Shown piece by piece: positions 24,961-35,779 of a stretch of DNA of 64,000 nt (its first letter is position 1; each line of letters begins with the position of its first letter). The stretch spans positions 3,286,001 through 3,350,000 of the forward strand of contig NC_063017.1 of NCBI RefSeq assembly GCF_020509005.1. Reading direction: 5' to 3'. The translations under genes and the position numbers were made by a program. Under the pieces are notes generated by a model. The model searched no databases. It was not told where the DNA came from and saw only the letters and a list, made by a program, of their open reading frames with translations. Source of the stretch: Fulvia fulva. Lineage: Eukaryota > Ascomycota > Dothideomycetes > Mycosphaerellales > Mycosphaerellaceae.

Positions 24961-25857
24961 TAGTTAGCTATTAGGGTTAGGTTTAGTAACCTTAAGTCTA
25001 GCTACTATTAAATATAAGCGACTCGCGGCGGATCTTAGGGCGACTAGTAAGTAGGAAGTGCCTACCGCCTATACTCTTAGCTAGCATCTTATTAATAAAG
25101 GTGTTCCTTATTAACTTAGACCTATCGCGTTTATCGCGTGATTAGTATAGAAAACTCGCGATAAGCGTAGTTTCTATATCTTTAACCTATTACTTTATAG
25201 GTCCTTCGTAGTACGTATTCTACGGTTAGTAAAGGGGGTCTAATAAAGTATAAGGGAGCCGTTCTTAATATAGGGCAAATAACGAAGTTGTTAGACAGGC
25301 TATCTAAGAGGAGTACGAGGTACGGAAAGTTAATATATAAGCCGAGGCATACGGGCCGGCCCGTGCCGAGTCACGTGACCGACTGCTATTTACTAGACGT
25401 CCGCCTAGGCCCGTAATAACTTCCGCTAGAGCGATTCCTTAAGATCGACTCTATACGAGCTACTATCGAAGATACGCCCGAAGAAGAAGAGACGACTCCC
25501 CTAAATCCTAAAGTAATAGAGTTTATTCTAGAACTAGAACAGGTACTATAAATATAGCTAGCACTAGCTTAGGAAGTATAGACTACGAATAAAGCCGAAG
25601 TCGAAGCTAAACTCGAGTACCGTATAACGACTACTTACGCCCTAGACTAAGAACTTAAGGCGGTAATTAAGATACTACGGAAAGATAGTACTATCCCTCT
25701 ACTCTTATAGTAGGCGAAGATACACCCTACGTACTATAAGGTAGATAGTAATATATTATATATACGAAACTAGTACGATAGTTAGAGCCTATATATATTA
25801 TTTATTAAGCTGTTATAGTACCTCCTAGCCTATATAGCTATTCTACGTACTTCTATC
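24961..25857. other. Unassigned RIP-mutated segment
   Basis: Lies between the 3' ends of two convergent LINE copies. A plus-strand frame at about 25440-25790 reads as a charged, helix-like sequence when TAG/TAA codons are taken as mutated Gln/Trp, perhaps the gag remnant of another element. A TTAGGGTTAGG run occurs at 24972-24982 and a TCACGTGA palindrome at 25371-25378. No family could be assigned. Confidence 0.35.
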
Positions 25858-27930
25858 TTTTAAAGGGGAAACCGCTCGCGGTACAAACCCCTCTCCTCTC
25901 CTATACTACTATTGTCCGTTATTTGCCTTCCCGCTTTCCTTATAGAGGGTGTACTAGTATTATAGGCCTGCCCTAATAACTACCTTGTCTACATCCCCTT
26001 AGTCTCTCTCCTCTTCTCTATCTACTCCTCCGTCTCGTTAGCTAGTTTAAACTAGGTAAGGTATCCTTATCTTAGGACCTAACGTACTATCCTCTATACG
26101 TCGTACTTGTTCGTAACGATCGACTAGTAGTCGCGTCTAGCTGCTCTCGCTCTCTATATACTCCGTCCTTCTACCTACTATAGGTACCGTACGACTATAT
26201 ATTCCGGGTTCTACGATAGGTAGCTATACTCGTACGCTAGGTTATCTATATCTAGAACGTTCCTCCTATATAAGTAAGCCCGAAGCCCGATATATTCGGA
26301 CCGGATTTAGATTATTACGCTTGCTTCTACCCTTATAAGGTCGCGGTATAGGAGGTAGTTATGTCTCTAGAAGGTTCGTAGGGCTAGGGGGCCTATTCTC
26401 GCTAGCGGGTTACTATTCCATTCCTATTCCTATAGGTAGCCGGCTACCTACTCTACGAGGCTCTAGGACTTTCCCTTATTCCCCTTCCTTTCCCGGGTTC
26501 TTCGTCCCTCCTCCTCCCTCGCTAGCTACTCCGGCGTTCCTTATATTTCCCTAAAAACCCGTAAGTCGTCCCGCTTCTAACTCCTCCTTACGTACGGTCC
26601 TATATATAGCCGGCTATATCTCTATACGATTCGTGCTATCTTATCGTAGATAGTTTACTATACTAGATACTCTATCGTCTTTACCGTATATTAGATCCTT
26701 ATCCCTTAGATATAGTAACGGATAGGTAGTATCCCGGTCTCTATCTCGGCTACTCTCGTCGGTATAGTCTTATACGCTCCGAGAATTCTTCTTGAGTTGC
26801 CTACTTAGGTTCGATTAAGAGGCTATTCGATCCGTCGCGGTACTAGCTTATCGACTCCCCCCGTACCCTAGATTTATACCCCGTAAAGTATCGCTAGTCG
26901 AACGATTACTTTATATATTATTCTTACTTTATCGAAGATCGCCCCCTACGTTAACTTAGTAAGACGTGTTATTGATGCCTCGTTTACTTATACTCTATTC
27001 TAGGCCTTCTTAATCTATAGGTTCTAGCTTAGCTTCGGGTCTAGCTAGATTCCTAGTACTCGGAGTTCGGGGGAGGGCTTCGTCTCGTATCCCTAGATTA
27101 TTATAGTTGCCTATATATTATAGTAGGTCCTCGCTTTACTAAAGTGGATTAGCTACTATTTATCTAGGGCAAAAAGGACGCCGTAGCGTCTAGCCTAGTC
27201 CTCGTATACTCTATATCTCTCCGTAAGTAGTCTATAGTTTTCCTCCGTTATTACGGACTAGGCTAGGATATTTATATCGTCTACGAAGCCTAACGCCGAA
27301 GTCTAAGGGGACGTAAGTAAGGGGATAAGGTCGGCTATAAAGATTAGGAACAGGATCGGGATAGTATAGATCCTTAGGGGATTCCGGTCTCTATATATAC
27401 CCTATCGGATTTATACCTCCCGAGGACTATTCTCGTAGTCCTCTCTTTAAGGAAGGAGTATATAAATTTCGTATTCTATACGGAGACTCCCTTCTATCGG
27501 AGTATATAGAGTAGTCTTTCGTAGGAGACGTTATCGAATACTCCGGAGATGTCTAGGGATAGTAGCGATACTATTCTATTCCGTCTATATTACTAGAGGT
27601 AAGGAAGGAATCGTATTTAGTAAGCTAGCTACGAGATAAGGTAATAAGTCTTAACTACGCTTTCCTACTTATCTAGTACTACCGTATAGCCTCGTTTCGA
27701 GAGGTTAACCCGGAGTAAAAGCTTCTCTCTACGCCCTCCCTCCCTATTTACTCCTTAAGCCAATATCTACCTCTATAGGCCTAAGCCCTTTAGTGCTCTC
27801 TATTAACCGACATACGTATCCGTCCTCTCGGGCTATATAGATAGTATTAGCCGTCGCTACTAGTATATACTACGCCCTAGGTTTTGACGCCCTTCGCGTT
27901 ACCGTAGCCTATCTCTAGAAAGCGGCCGTC
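25858..27930 (-). mobile_element. LINE copy B, RIP-mutated
   Basis: Minus-strand non-LTR element related to copies A and C. 27605-27930 is the reverse complement of 17186-17515. The RT motif FVDD is visible on the minus strand at about 27266-27285. The 3' end near 25858-25900 resembles, inverted, the 3' end of copy A. In the RT region it is more diverged from A and C than they are from each other. Multiple stop codons make it non-functional. Confidence 0.65.
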
Positions 27931-28070
27931 TATACCTCGTAGGTTTGCTCGGGGCACACACTACGCCGGGTAGCGTACTCCTTACGTTTCTACCTACTAA
28001 CTAATATAAAGTTCCTTATTACCCTACCCTCGATCCTCCCCGATTATAGAACTAATCTACTTATATTATA

Positions 28071-28162
28071 CGTCTTTTCCCCGTCCTAATAGCCGTCTTT
28101 TCCCCGTCCTAATAGCCGTCTTTTCCTTACTTAGGCTATCGTCTTTTCCTCGTCGTAATCTA
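28071..28162 (+). repeat. 23-bp tandem repeat, about four copies
   Basis: Unit CGTCTTTTCCCCGTCC followed by TAATAGC. Copies 1 and 2 (28071-28093, 28094-28116) are identical, copies 3 and 4 (28117-28139, 28140-28162) are degenerate. It lies between LINE B and the plus-strand gypsy relic and may belong to the untranslated leader or an LTR of the latter. Confidence 0.8.
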
Positions 28163-28199
28163 CTATATTAGACTAGGTACGTAATATAGCGGGATAGGT

Positions 28200-31040
28200 A
28201 GTGCCTTAGGTAAAACCCTCGTTCCTATACCGGGTATTTAATAGGCCCTTATAGGCTTCGTCGCGTGTCTACCTACCTATTATATTGCCCGCTAGTAAAT
28301 ACTAGATTGTTTCGTAGTCCGCTCGACGCCGTCGTATAGTCCGCTAAGTTATTGTTCTATAGTCCGCTCGTCTAATATTCGTCGCTTAGCCCGCTCGGTT
28401 TACGGTCTCCGGAGGTAAAAATTCTATACTTATACTAGAGGTGTCCTATCGAGCGTATAGGCTACGGTTCCGCGCCCTTCTTATACGTAGAAAGAAGAGG
28501 GACTCGCTCCCGACACGAGTATACGCTCGTCGGATAGTTTTTATACCCGTTTTACTAGTAGTCCTCTATTCGCCGCGGCTTCGCCTACGTTACGCGCCCG
28601 TCGCGCCTACGACGCTCTAGTATAAGAATACTTAGCTCTCTCGTAGTAAGACGAGAGGTTCGTAGCCGATACTACGTATAGGTGATTCTCGTCGTCGACT
28701 AGTTAGAGCCTATAGGTACCTAATAACTAGGCCCTACGGACTCGGCTTGTTAGAATAAATTATAACGCTCTAGTAGTAGGATATCTAGGACGAGCTCGAC
28801 CCTATAAACTCGTAGTACGAGAATTCTATTGGCCTAGCTTAGTAAGATTAGTACGTAGATATACCGCGAATTACCGTATATACCGTACGACGAAATCTCT
28901 ATACTCCTAGCTACCTAGATTATTATACCTACTTTTAGTACCGGACCGACCTTAGAGGTATATCGCGGTAGACTTCGTAGTTAGAATTCCTAATAGTACC
29001 CTCGATAGTATAACCTATAATAATGTTATGACTGTAATAGATAGGCTAATAAAGGAAGTCGAGCTAATTCCGATCGGAGCGATAACTATATAGAATACGG
29101 TAAGACTTTTCCTTAAGTATATTTTCTCCCGACGCGGGTTTCCTAATACTATTACTTTAGACCGCGGTAAGTAATAAGTTACTACCTTCTAGAAGAAACT
29201 TTATAAGATACTTCGTATAAGTCGTAAGCTAAGTTCTTTATACTACCTAGAAACTAATAGATAGTTAGAACGTACTAACTAAGTAATAGAATAGTATCTC
29301 CGTATATCTACTAACGAGGTATAAGATGACTAGGTAGAATAGCTTTATCTAGCTCAGTTCGTAATTAACAACTATCTTTCTAAAACTACTAGTATATCGC
29401 TATTCTACGCTACTTTAGGCTATAACCCTAAGTTTATAGAGCGCGTAGACCTAAGAGCTAGAAAAGAGGGAGGACTAACTACTCTCTAGCGACTAGATAC
29501 GCGATCGGCTAAAGCCTTCGTACGCCGGATTTACGACCTTTATAAGCACCTTTAAGAAAACATACGGATATTATAAGCTCTCTAAGATAAAGTAGTAAAC
29601 CGCTACCGAAGTATCCTACTAGACTATAAAGTAGGCGACTAGGTATACCTAAGTACTAAAAACATCCGTACGACTCGACTATTTAAGAAGCTCGATAGAA
29701 GATACGCTAGCCCGTACTAAATTATAGAAGTTATACTAGCTAAGCTCTTATATAAACTAAGATTATCGGACGCTATAGTAGGACTTAATAACTACTTTTA
29801 TACCTCGTTACTTTAGCGAGCCGATCATCCCGACTTCCTACTACTCGAAGGCTAGTATCTAGTACTACTACCGCCGATAACTATCGAGCCCGATACTACC
29901 GAAGCCGATATAGTCGCTAATATAGTCGTAATATCTATATATATATATATATATAAGGTAGAGAAGATCTTAGATATATATACCCGTAAGCGAGTAGGCA
30001 AAGTAAAGAAGGGGTAGAAGCGTAAAGTAGATACTTAGTATAAGGTGAAATAGCTTAGATATTAGAATAAGGAGGATAGTAAGACCTAGTAACCGGCTAA
30101 GAATATGTTTAAACATACGGCCGCCGCTATTATAGACTTTTACTATAACCGGCCGGAGTTGTCTACGCCTATAGGCTTCGTAGCTCTATCTAATTAGGTC
30201 CTCCTAAGTAATAAGGTACTCGGGCTTAATACGATTAGAGTTAATAGTAACACCGTTACGAATAAGTTGTCTCGAGCTATACCTCTAATAGAATCTACTT
30301 AGTATATATTTACTACGTACCGCTATACTAGCTAGGTTACGGGAAAGCCTACTATCTTAACTAAGGACTCCGGTATTACCTACTACCCTTAGCTCTACGA
30401 TAGTACTAGTAGTTATACCGATGCTCGAGTAAAACCTATAGAGCCTATAATAATACCTAACCTTAGCTATAAGGATTATACGCGAGTATTAGCCGAAGAC
30501 AGACTTAGGTCTAGGGTAAGCTAGCTAACTAGGTAGTATATTTCTCGAAGAGAGCCGGTCGCGGATAGGCTAGTTATAGATATATAGGATATAGATGTGT
30601 TACTAGACGATAATAAGGTATTAGAGGATAATTAGACTTTCGTACGGTTATAGAGTAGTACGGCTAAGTAGCCGTATAAGATAGATAACGCTTAGAGGAC
30701 TAAGACGCGTTTTAAGAGGGGGGGTACTATTACGGATAGCCCGCGACCCCTTACTATAGCTACGTCGGCCCGGGTGAACCGTAGACCTTCCGTATCGGGG
30801 TAGCGCGGCTTAGCTTTACTTTATAACTTCGCCGCGCCTCGCGCTCCTCTTTCGTAGCTTTGTAGAACAACAACTCTCTTATTCGGACTCTATAGTACGC
30901 GCGCCCTTATAAAGAGTAACCGGATTATCCTCTTAGAGAGTACGTAGGTAACCTTAGTTAGTTAGGTCGAACTCTTTAGGTATATCGTAGACTAGGATCG
31001 TAAATTACTTCGTTAAGACCTTCGCTAATACCGTAACCTT
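28200..31040 (+). mobile_element. Plus-strand Ty3/gypsy relic (element 3), 3' part
   Basis: RIP-mutated. An integrase core is readable at about 28960-29340: an R-x-P-x-S-x-D-S block, an altered D-R-G position where the second catalytic Asp region is expected, and a remnant of the ...ERTN-x-VIE-x-YLR signature with TAG codons at Gln positions. A purine tract (AAGAGGGGGGG, about 30714-30724) precedes TACTATTACGG at 30725, a RIP-altered TGTTACGG LTR start. The 3' LTR may end near 31037 at CCGTAAC. No 5' LTR or RT was located, so the element is probably truncated. A (TA)n run lies at about 29934-29954. Confidence 0.6.
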
Positions 31041-31559
31041 AGATACCTACTATAGCTATACCTCTAGGTGCCTTCTAGTAGTAGTAGAGCTAGTATAAAT
31101 CTATAGAGTACTATTAGACTATTAGTTCACTACGACTACCCCTAATTAATTAATTCGTTAGGCGAGCTCCTTATTTAATAGCTTCGTAACTTTAGCCTAG
31201 TCTTCCTTTACTATAATACGGATCGTAACTATATTATACGTTAGGCGGGGGCCTAGTATCGATACCGCGACCGATACCTAGCTATAGGGGTATTGATTCC
31301 GGGTGGCCTTATTAATCGCCTAAGACGTCGTCCTTATTTCGTATTACTCTTAGTAATACGATAGTACTAGCGCCGTACGTAGCTAAGTAATTATTACCTA
31401 TAGAGACCGGTATAGGAGCTGATCGTTAGTTTCTATACTTTTTACGTCCTCTATAAGTTACTACTAGTTATCTTAGGGGAGCTTTACCTATAGAGCCGTA
31501 GTCGCCGGTAGTACTATAGCCTAGGCTACTATTACCTAGGAGTTGCCTAATGTAGCTAG
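31041..31559. other. Unassigned RIP-mutated segment
   Basis: About 520 bp between the putative gypsy LTR and the mariner relic. CA/TG-depleted like its surroundings. No coding or repeat structure recognised. Confidence 0.4.
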
Positions 31560-32345
31560 GCACCTCCGCGGCGTTTAGAGCTAAAGAAATAGGGTAACGA
31601 GAACTTTAAGCTATCCAAATTAAATGAGGTAGAACTCCCTTAATTCTAGGGGTAGTAGCCTACTTTATCGATCGTTAGAATAGCCTTAATAAGGGCTTTC
31701 GAATATGTCGTGTTTAGCGATAGCTAATATTAGTTTATAGTCTTTAGTTCTGTCCCTTCTACGGATATAGAGACCTAGCTTAGTATAGCGGTTTATCTAG
31801 AATAATATATAGAGGTAGATCCCGCTAAGGTCGAAGAAACTAAAGAGGTAGAACGACGTGTTCTTTATAATAAGGCACTACTAACTTATAAGTATAGATA
31901 AAAGAGGAAGGTAACATATAGACATAAGTATTATAAGGGCGGTAACCCTAAGAAGAAAGGTAGTAACTTAACTTAAGAGTAGTATCTTAAATTTATCTTC
32001 AAGCCTTATATTAAGCTAGTCTAGCTTAATTATAAGATAAATAGTAAGCTATTCATTCACTTAGAGGATAACGATAGCTTATATAGTACGAGAACACTGT
32101 TTAATAAAGTAAGACTATATAAAGATAGCCTTAAAGATTTCCGCTAGTATACTAATCTACCCTAATCTCCGGACCTTGATATAATTAAGAACGTTTAGCG
32201 CATTTTTAAATAAAGGGTGAAGAAATATAAGTGTTAGACTGTCGAACACCTTGAGGTAACGATACTGCTTGAATAGGATTAGATCATACTGGATAAGATA
32301 AATAAGCTAGTAGATATAATGCTAGCTAATTAGATAATATTAGAA
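31560..32345 (+). mobile_element. Tc1/mariner transposase relic
   Basis: A plus-strand frame at about 32155-32225 reads as the DDE-transposase signature normally written SPDLNPIENVW, here SPDLDIIKNV followed by a TAG at the Trp position, with further TAG/TAA at expected Trp/Gln codons. Downstream, at about 32240-32340, the frame reads like the family's C-terminal helix (a K-I-N-K-L-V-D block). Stops make it non-functional. The N-terminal limit is a guess and no terminal inverted repeats were identified. It is the last repeat before the genic region. Confidence 0.65.
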
Positions 32346-32500
32346 CAGAGAGGGCCTATATACAGAGTGATGAGCTAAACAAACACCTAGGATTGTGCTA
32401 TACTATCAAATCTATAGCCTCATTTTGTAGCAGCTGTATACGGCGTCTGTAGCGTGCTGTATTGCTGTATAAAGTGTCTCCAATCCTCATATTTATTTGG
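32346..32500. other. Repeat-to-gene boundary
   Basis: Over this interval CA/TG steps return to normal frequency. It is also the 3' flank of the convergent APH-like gene. No gene or repeat was recognised. Confidence 0.6.
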
Positions 32501-33637
32501 CTAGCAACCGGAGATCGGCGATGCCGGAAGCCGGCCATCTTCCTTTCGATCGGCCCTCGTGCTATCCTGCGCGACATTCGCTAGCAATGGGCTTAGCACG
32601 CTCTTCGACAGCCATGCCATATCGCGATTCGCTCCTGCTCGAATGTACTCGACTGCCAGCAGCCTCCACTGCTCCCCTTCCGCCTCATCGGTGACATCCC
32701 AGATGCCCAACGGCATGAGCCAGAAGAGGATGGATCCCATCACAACAGCCACCCGGCAAACGAACTCGCTAGTGATGACTTCCGGGCCTGCGTATTGAAC
32801 GTAGCCTTGCAGAAACGATCTCAGAAGCCCTCGACCATCACCGTACTTCGACTCCATGACCATCGCCTCGGCTGCCCATAGTCTAATATCGAAAGCCGGG
32901 TCGCCATACCGCGCGCACTCCCAGTCCACAACCGTTGCAGTCGCGTCAACGCTGTCCTTCGAGCTCAAGAGCGTGTTCATCGGTCGGAAGTCACAGACAG
33001 TCAAGGTCTGTACAGGACCTGGCTGTTGCAGCAGTGCTACGGCTCTTTCCGTCACATCATCGTGGATACCTCTTTCTCTGAAGCCTGTCCGCAGGTGTGC
33101 TGCTTCGCGCTCCACAACGCCCTCAATAAGAGCATTGGTCCAGGTCTTGATACCTGGATCGCCAACTGCAGCAACATGGAGACTGGCCAGCCATTTCCCC
33201 AGGCGCAACCCGAGTGCCTCTGCATCCAGATCTTTGTTCTGGATAAATGCAGTGCGAAGGTCGACCTCCCCTGCCCAGCTCATCACAAATCCTTCCTCAG
33301 TGGTCTGAAGCACTGTGGGTATCTGGACATATGGTACTTGTTCACAGGCCTTCTGGACGACGGTCGTGTTCAAGGCGCGGATCTCAGTGAGCATTCGTCC
33401 AGCCGGAACCTCCATGTCCACCATGCCCTTGATCTCTGTGTCGGCATACTTGAACACAGAACGACCATGCGTCTGCCCATCCTTCTTGAAGCCATCGAGA
33501 CGCCAAATGTAAGCCGAGTTTCCACCTGTCAGAGGAGTTGCTTTTTCACATGCTATGTTGTGATCGGACAGGTATGTTTCGATAGGCTCGTCCCAGGTGC
33601 GAGGAACTTCGGGACATTCGGTGAGGACTGTCGCCAT
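32501..33637 (-). CDS. APH-fold phosphotransferase (aminoglycoside/choline kinase-like)
   Basis: A single-exon 378-aa protein of the phosphotransferase family PF01636, whose members phosphorylate small molecules or hydroxylated metabolites; the substrate cannot be told. A Gly-containing nucleotide loop lies at residues 37-47, and K63 in VFKYAD is the likely ATP-binding Lys. The catalytic loop CDFRPMN at 215-221 keeps the Asp (D216) and Asn (N221) but has Val-Cys where the family usually has His-Gly. The metal-binding DWE is at 238-240. The length is normal for fungal members. The start is the ATG at 33637. The gene is the first beyond the transposon island and is divergent from an MFS transporter 500 bp away, which may hint at a shared detoxification or metabolite role. 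Confidence 0.8.
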   Translation of the reverse strand: MATVLTECPEVPRTWDEPIETYLSDHNIACEKATPLTGGNSAYIWRLDGFKKDGQTHGRSVFKYADTEIKGMVDMEVPAGRMLTEIRALNTTVVQKACEQVPYVQIPTVLQTTEEGFVMSWAGEVDLRTAFIQNKDLDAEALGLRLGKWLASLHVAAVGDPGIKTWTNALIEGVVEREAAHLRTGFRERGIHDDVTERAVALLQQPGPVQTLTVCDFRPMNTLLSSKDSVDATATVVDWECARYGDPAFDIRLWAAEAMVMESKYGDGRGLLRSFLQGYVQYAGPEVITSEFVCRVAVVMGSILFWLMPLGIWDVTDEAEGEQWRLLAVEYIRAGANRDMAWLSKSVLSPLLANVAQDSTRADRKEDGRLPASPISGC

Positions 33638-34137
33638 AGTGACTTGAGCAGGAGGAAAGCGTCAGGGCGTAAGGACTGCATCCTGGGACTTACCATACCG
33701 ACCGACCACTTTGGAACTATCATCAAGACTTCGAGCTTAAACGGCTCTCAGGTCTATGTTATTAGTTTGTGATGATTATTGCCCAGAACGGAAAGCACAG
33801 AGTCTTGCCGTTCCGAGTAATGGCTCATGCGACAGCGCACTGAAGGTCTGAGGAGTAGCGCAACAACATCATTGGGAGTTGTCGATCAAGATCGCCGGAA
33901 CTGTGCGCCAAAGGCCAATGAAAGGCATCAGCGGCTTCACCGATGTGGGGCAGGACAACGCCAGCGATGAACAGATCAGAAGCATGAGCAGAAACTCAGA
34001 ACAGATAGCGCACTATTGCGTCGTTGACGAGAATACTGTAGGGCCCTTGAATCGTCGCGATCGGCATGATCTTTTCACAGTCTCTCGCCTTCGACAAGCT
34101 ACAAGGAAACATCGACTTCGCAGCAAGAAGTATCGAC
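33638..34137. promoter_or_regulatory. Divergent promoter between the APH-like and MFS genes
   Basis: 500 bp between two divergent start codons, expected to hold both promoters. An in-frame upstream ATG for the MFS gene lies at 34066, so its true start may be 72 bp earlier. No specific site was recognised. Confidence 0.45.
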
Positions 34138-35672
34138 ATGGACATCGAAAAAGATCCGAAAGATGGACACACACCTGATCTAGACTTAATCGACTGGGAC
34201 GAAGATGACCCCGATAACCCTAAGAACTGGTCAACAACGCGGATCTGGTCGAATCTCGGCATTATTTCCTTCCTACGGCTCTTGACACCACTTGCCTCAT
34301 CCATGATAGCACCGGTCACGAACCTCATCCTCAACGATTTCAAAAGCACCGATAGCACCGTCGGCAGCTTCATTGTCTCGATCTACATCCTTGGCTACGC
34401 GTTAGGACCCCTGGTGATAGCTCCGCTGTCTGAGATCTATGGCAGAAGACCTGTGTACCATGTCAACAATGTGCTCTTTGTCTTATGGAGTCTGGTCAGT
34501 GGCTTCGCTCCGAATGTAGGCGCCCTGCTGGCTTTCCGATTGCTGGCTGGGTTGGCGGGGAGCTGTCCGGTGACGATTGGAAATGGCTCGATTGCGGATT
34601 GTGTGAAGAAGGAGAAACGGGGGAAGGTGACGGCGATTTTCAGTAGGTTACGCCAAGTGGATCAATCGCTCATGGCTTCATTCTGATGGTCTTGTGTCAC
34701 AGCTGCTGGACCACTGCTTGGCCCTGTCATCGGACCTATCGCTGGCGGAGCACTGGGCCAGTATGTCGGCTGGCGCTGGATCTTCTGGGTCATCACTATA
34801 GTGGTAAGACTGATCTCGTCCAATTTGTTAGCACAACTAACACCTTCCAGTCAGCCATCAGCACCACAGCCTCCTTCACCTTCCTCGAAGAAACCTACGA
34901 ACCCGTCCTCCTCGAGCGCCGCGTCGCCCACCTCAGAACCCAAATCTCCAACCCAAACCTCCATCACCGCCACTCCAACACCCTCACCAAATCCCAAGTC
35001 CTGACCCGCGCCATCAGGCGGCCTCTAGCTCTCCTCTTCACCTCCCCCGTCGTCCTCCTTACCTCCATCTACGTCGGCCTAGTCTACGGCTACATCTACC
35101 TCCTCTTCACGTCCTTCACCCCGCTCTTCACCACAACCTACAACTTCACCGAGACAACAACGGGACTTACATACCTCGGCCTGGGCATCGGGTTCGCAAT
35201 CGGTCTCCTGATCTTAGGCAAGACCTCAGACCGTATCGTCTCCCATTTCTCTCCTGCGGGTGAATGGAAAGCAGAATACCGTCTTCTTCCCCTCCTGCCG
35301 GGATCTCTCCTCGTTCCTGTTGGACTGCTGTGGTATGGATGGAGCGCTCAAGCTCATGTACACTGGACCATGCCTATTATAGGTACGGGCTGGGTTGGAT
35401 TGGGAACCTTGGCAGTCTTCATGCCGGTGCAGAGTTATCTCATTGATGCGTTTCCGCTCTGGGCCGCGAGTGCCGCCGCGGCGAATACGATTTTGAGGAG
35501 CTTGGCGGGGGCTTTTGTACCGTTGGCAGGACCGGCGTTGTATAGGGCGCTGGGTCAGGGATGGGGGAATAGTTTGTTGGCTTTCATGGCGTTGGCGTTT
35601 ACGCCGTTGAGTTGGATTTGTTTTAGGTTTGGAGGGAGGATTAGGGAGATGTGGCCGGGGAGGGTAAAGTGA
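34138..35672 (+). CDS. MFS transporter, DHA1-like drug:H+ antiporter
   Basis: Three exons, 34138-34642, 34703-34803 and 34851-35672, giving 475 aa; introns are 60 and 47 bp (the second GTAAGA...ACTAAC...CAG). Phases join cleanly, and the first junction creates the expected [16 protein letters not shown] block of motif C. The N terminus has the D-P-D-N-P-K-N-W signature typical of fungal polyspecific DHA1 transporters. Motif A reads [11 protein letters not shown]. About 12 membrane segments are expected. The role is proton-driven export of toxic or secondary compounds across the plasma membrane; the substrate is unknown. An in-frame ATG at 34066 is an alternative start. It is convergent with the PhoD gene, with only 107 bp between their stops. 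Confidence 0.85.
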
Positions 35673-35779
35673 GTGCAGCAGGATAAAGCGGTACTGTGCT
35701 GTGTCTACTAGTATGCTGGGGGAGAATGCAGGGAAATCTAGCTCTTGCTTGTATATCTGTCCTGATCAATCCAGCATCA

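Larger units (their letters stand above)
1..32400. other. RIP-mutated transposon island
   Basis: Except for the copia element at 18177-23717, this stretch has almost no CA or TG dinucleotides but keeps many CG and TA steps, in all transposon families and both orientations. Reading frames of recognisable transposon proteins are full of TAG and TAA codons where Gln and Trp are expected. This is the known signature of repeat-induced point mutation (C to T, mainly at CpA, on both strands). The boundary with normal DNA is sharp, near 32.2-32.4 kb. The few open frames of 60-85 codons inside it (for example 15148-15454) match no domain I know and are best seen as chance. The CA/TG depletion was judged by eye and not counted. 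Confidence 0.9.

Noticed and set aside
28071..28162. Possible CRISPR-like array
   Set aside because: The repeats are directly adjacent with no spacers and the genome is eukaryotic; it is a simple tandem repeat.
33026..33772. 248-codon plus-strand open frame
   Set aside because: Antisense to the APH-like gene and its promoter, with no recognisable motif.
32501..35672. APH-like kinase and MFS pair as part of a biosynthetic gene cluster
   Set aside because: No polyketide, peptide or terpene synthase, P450 or pathway regulator is present nearby; two genes are not enough.
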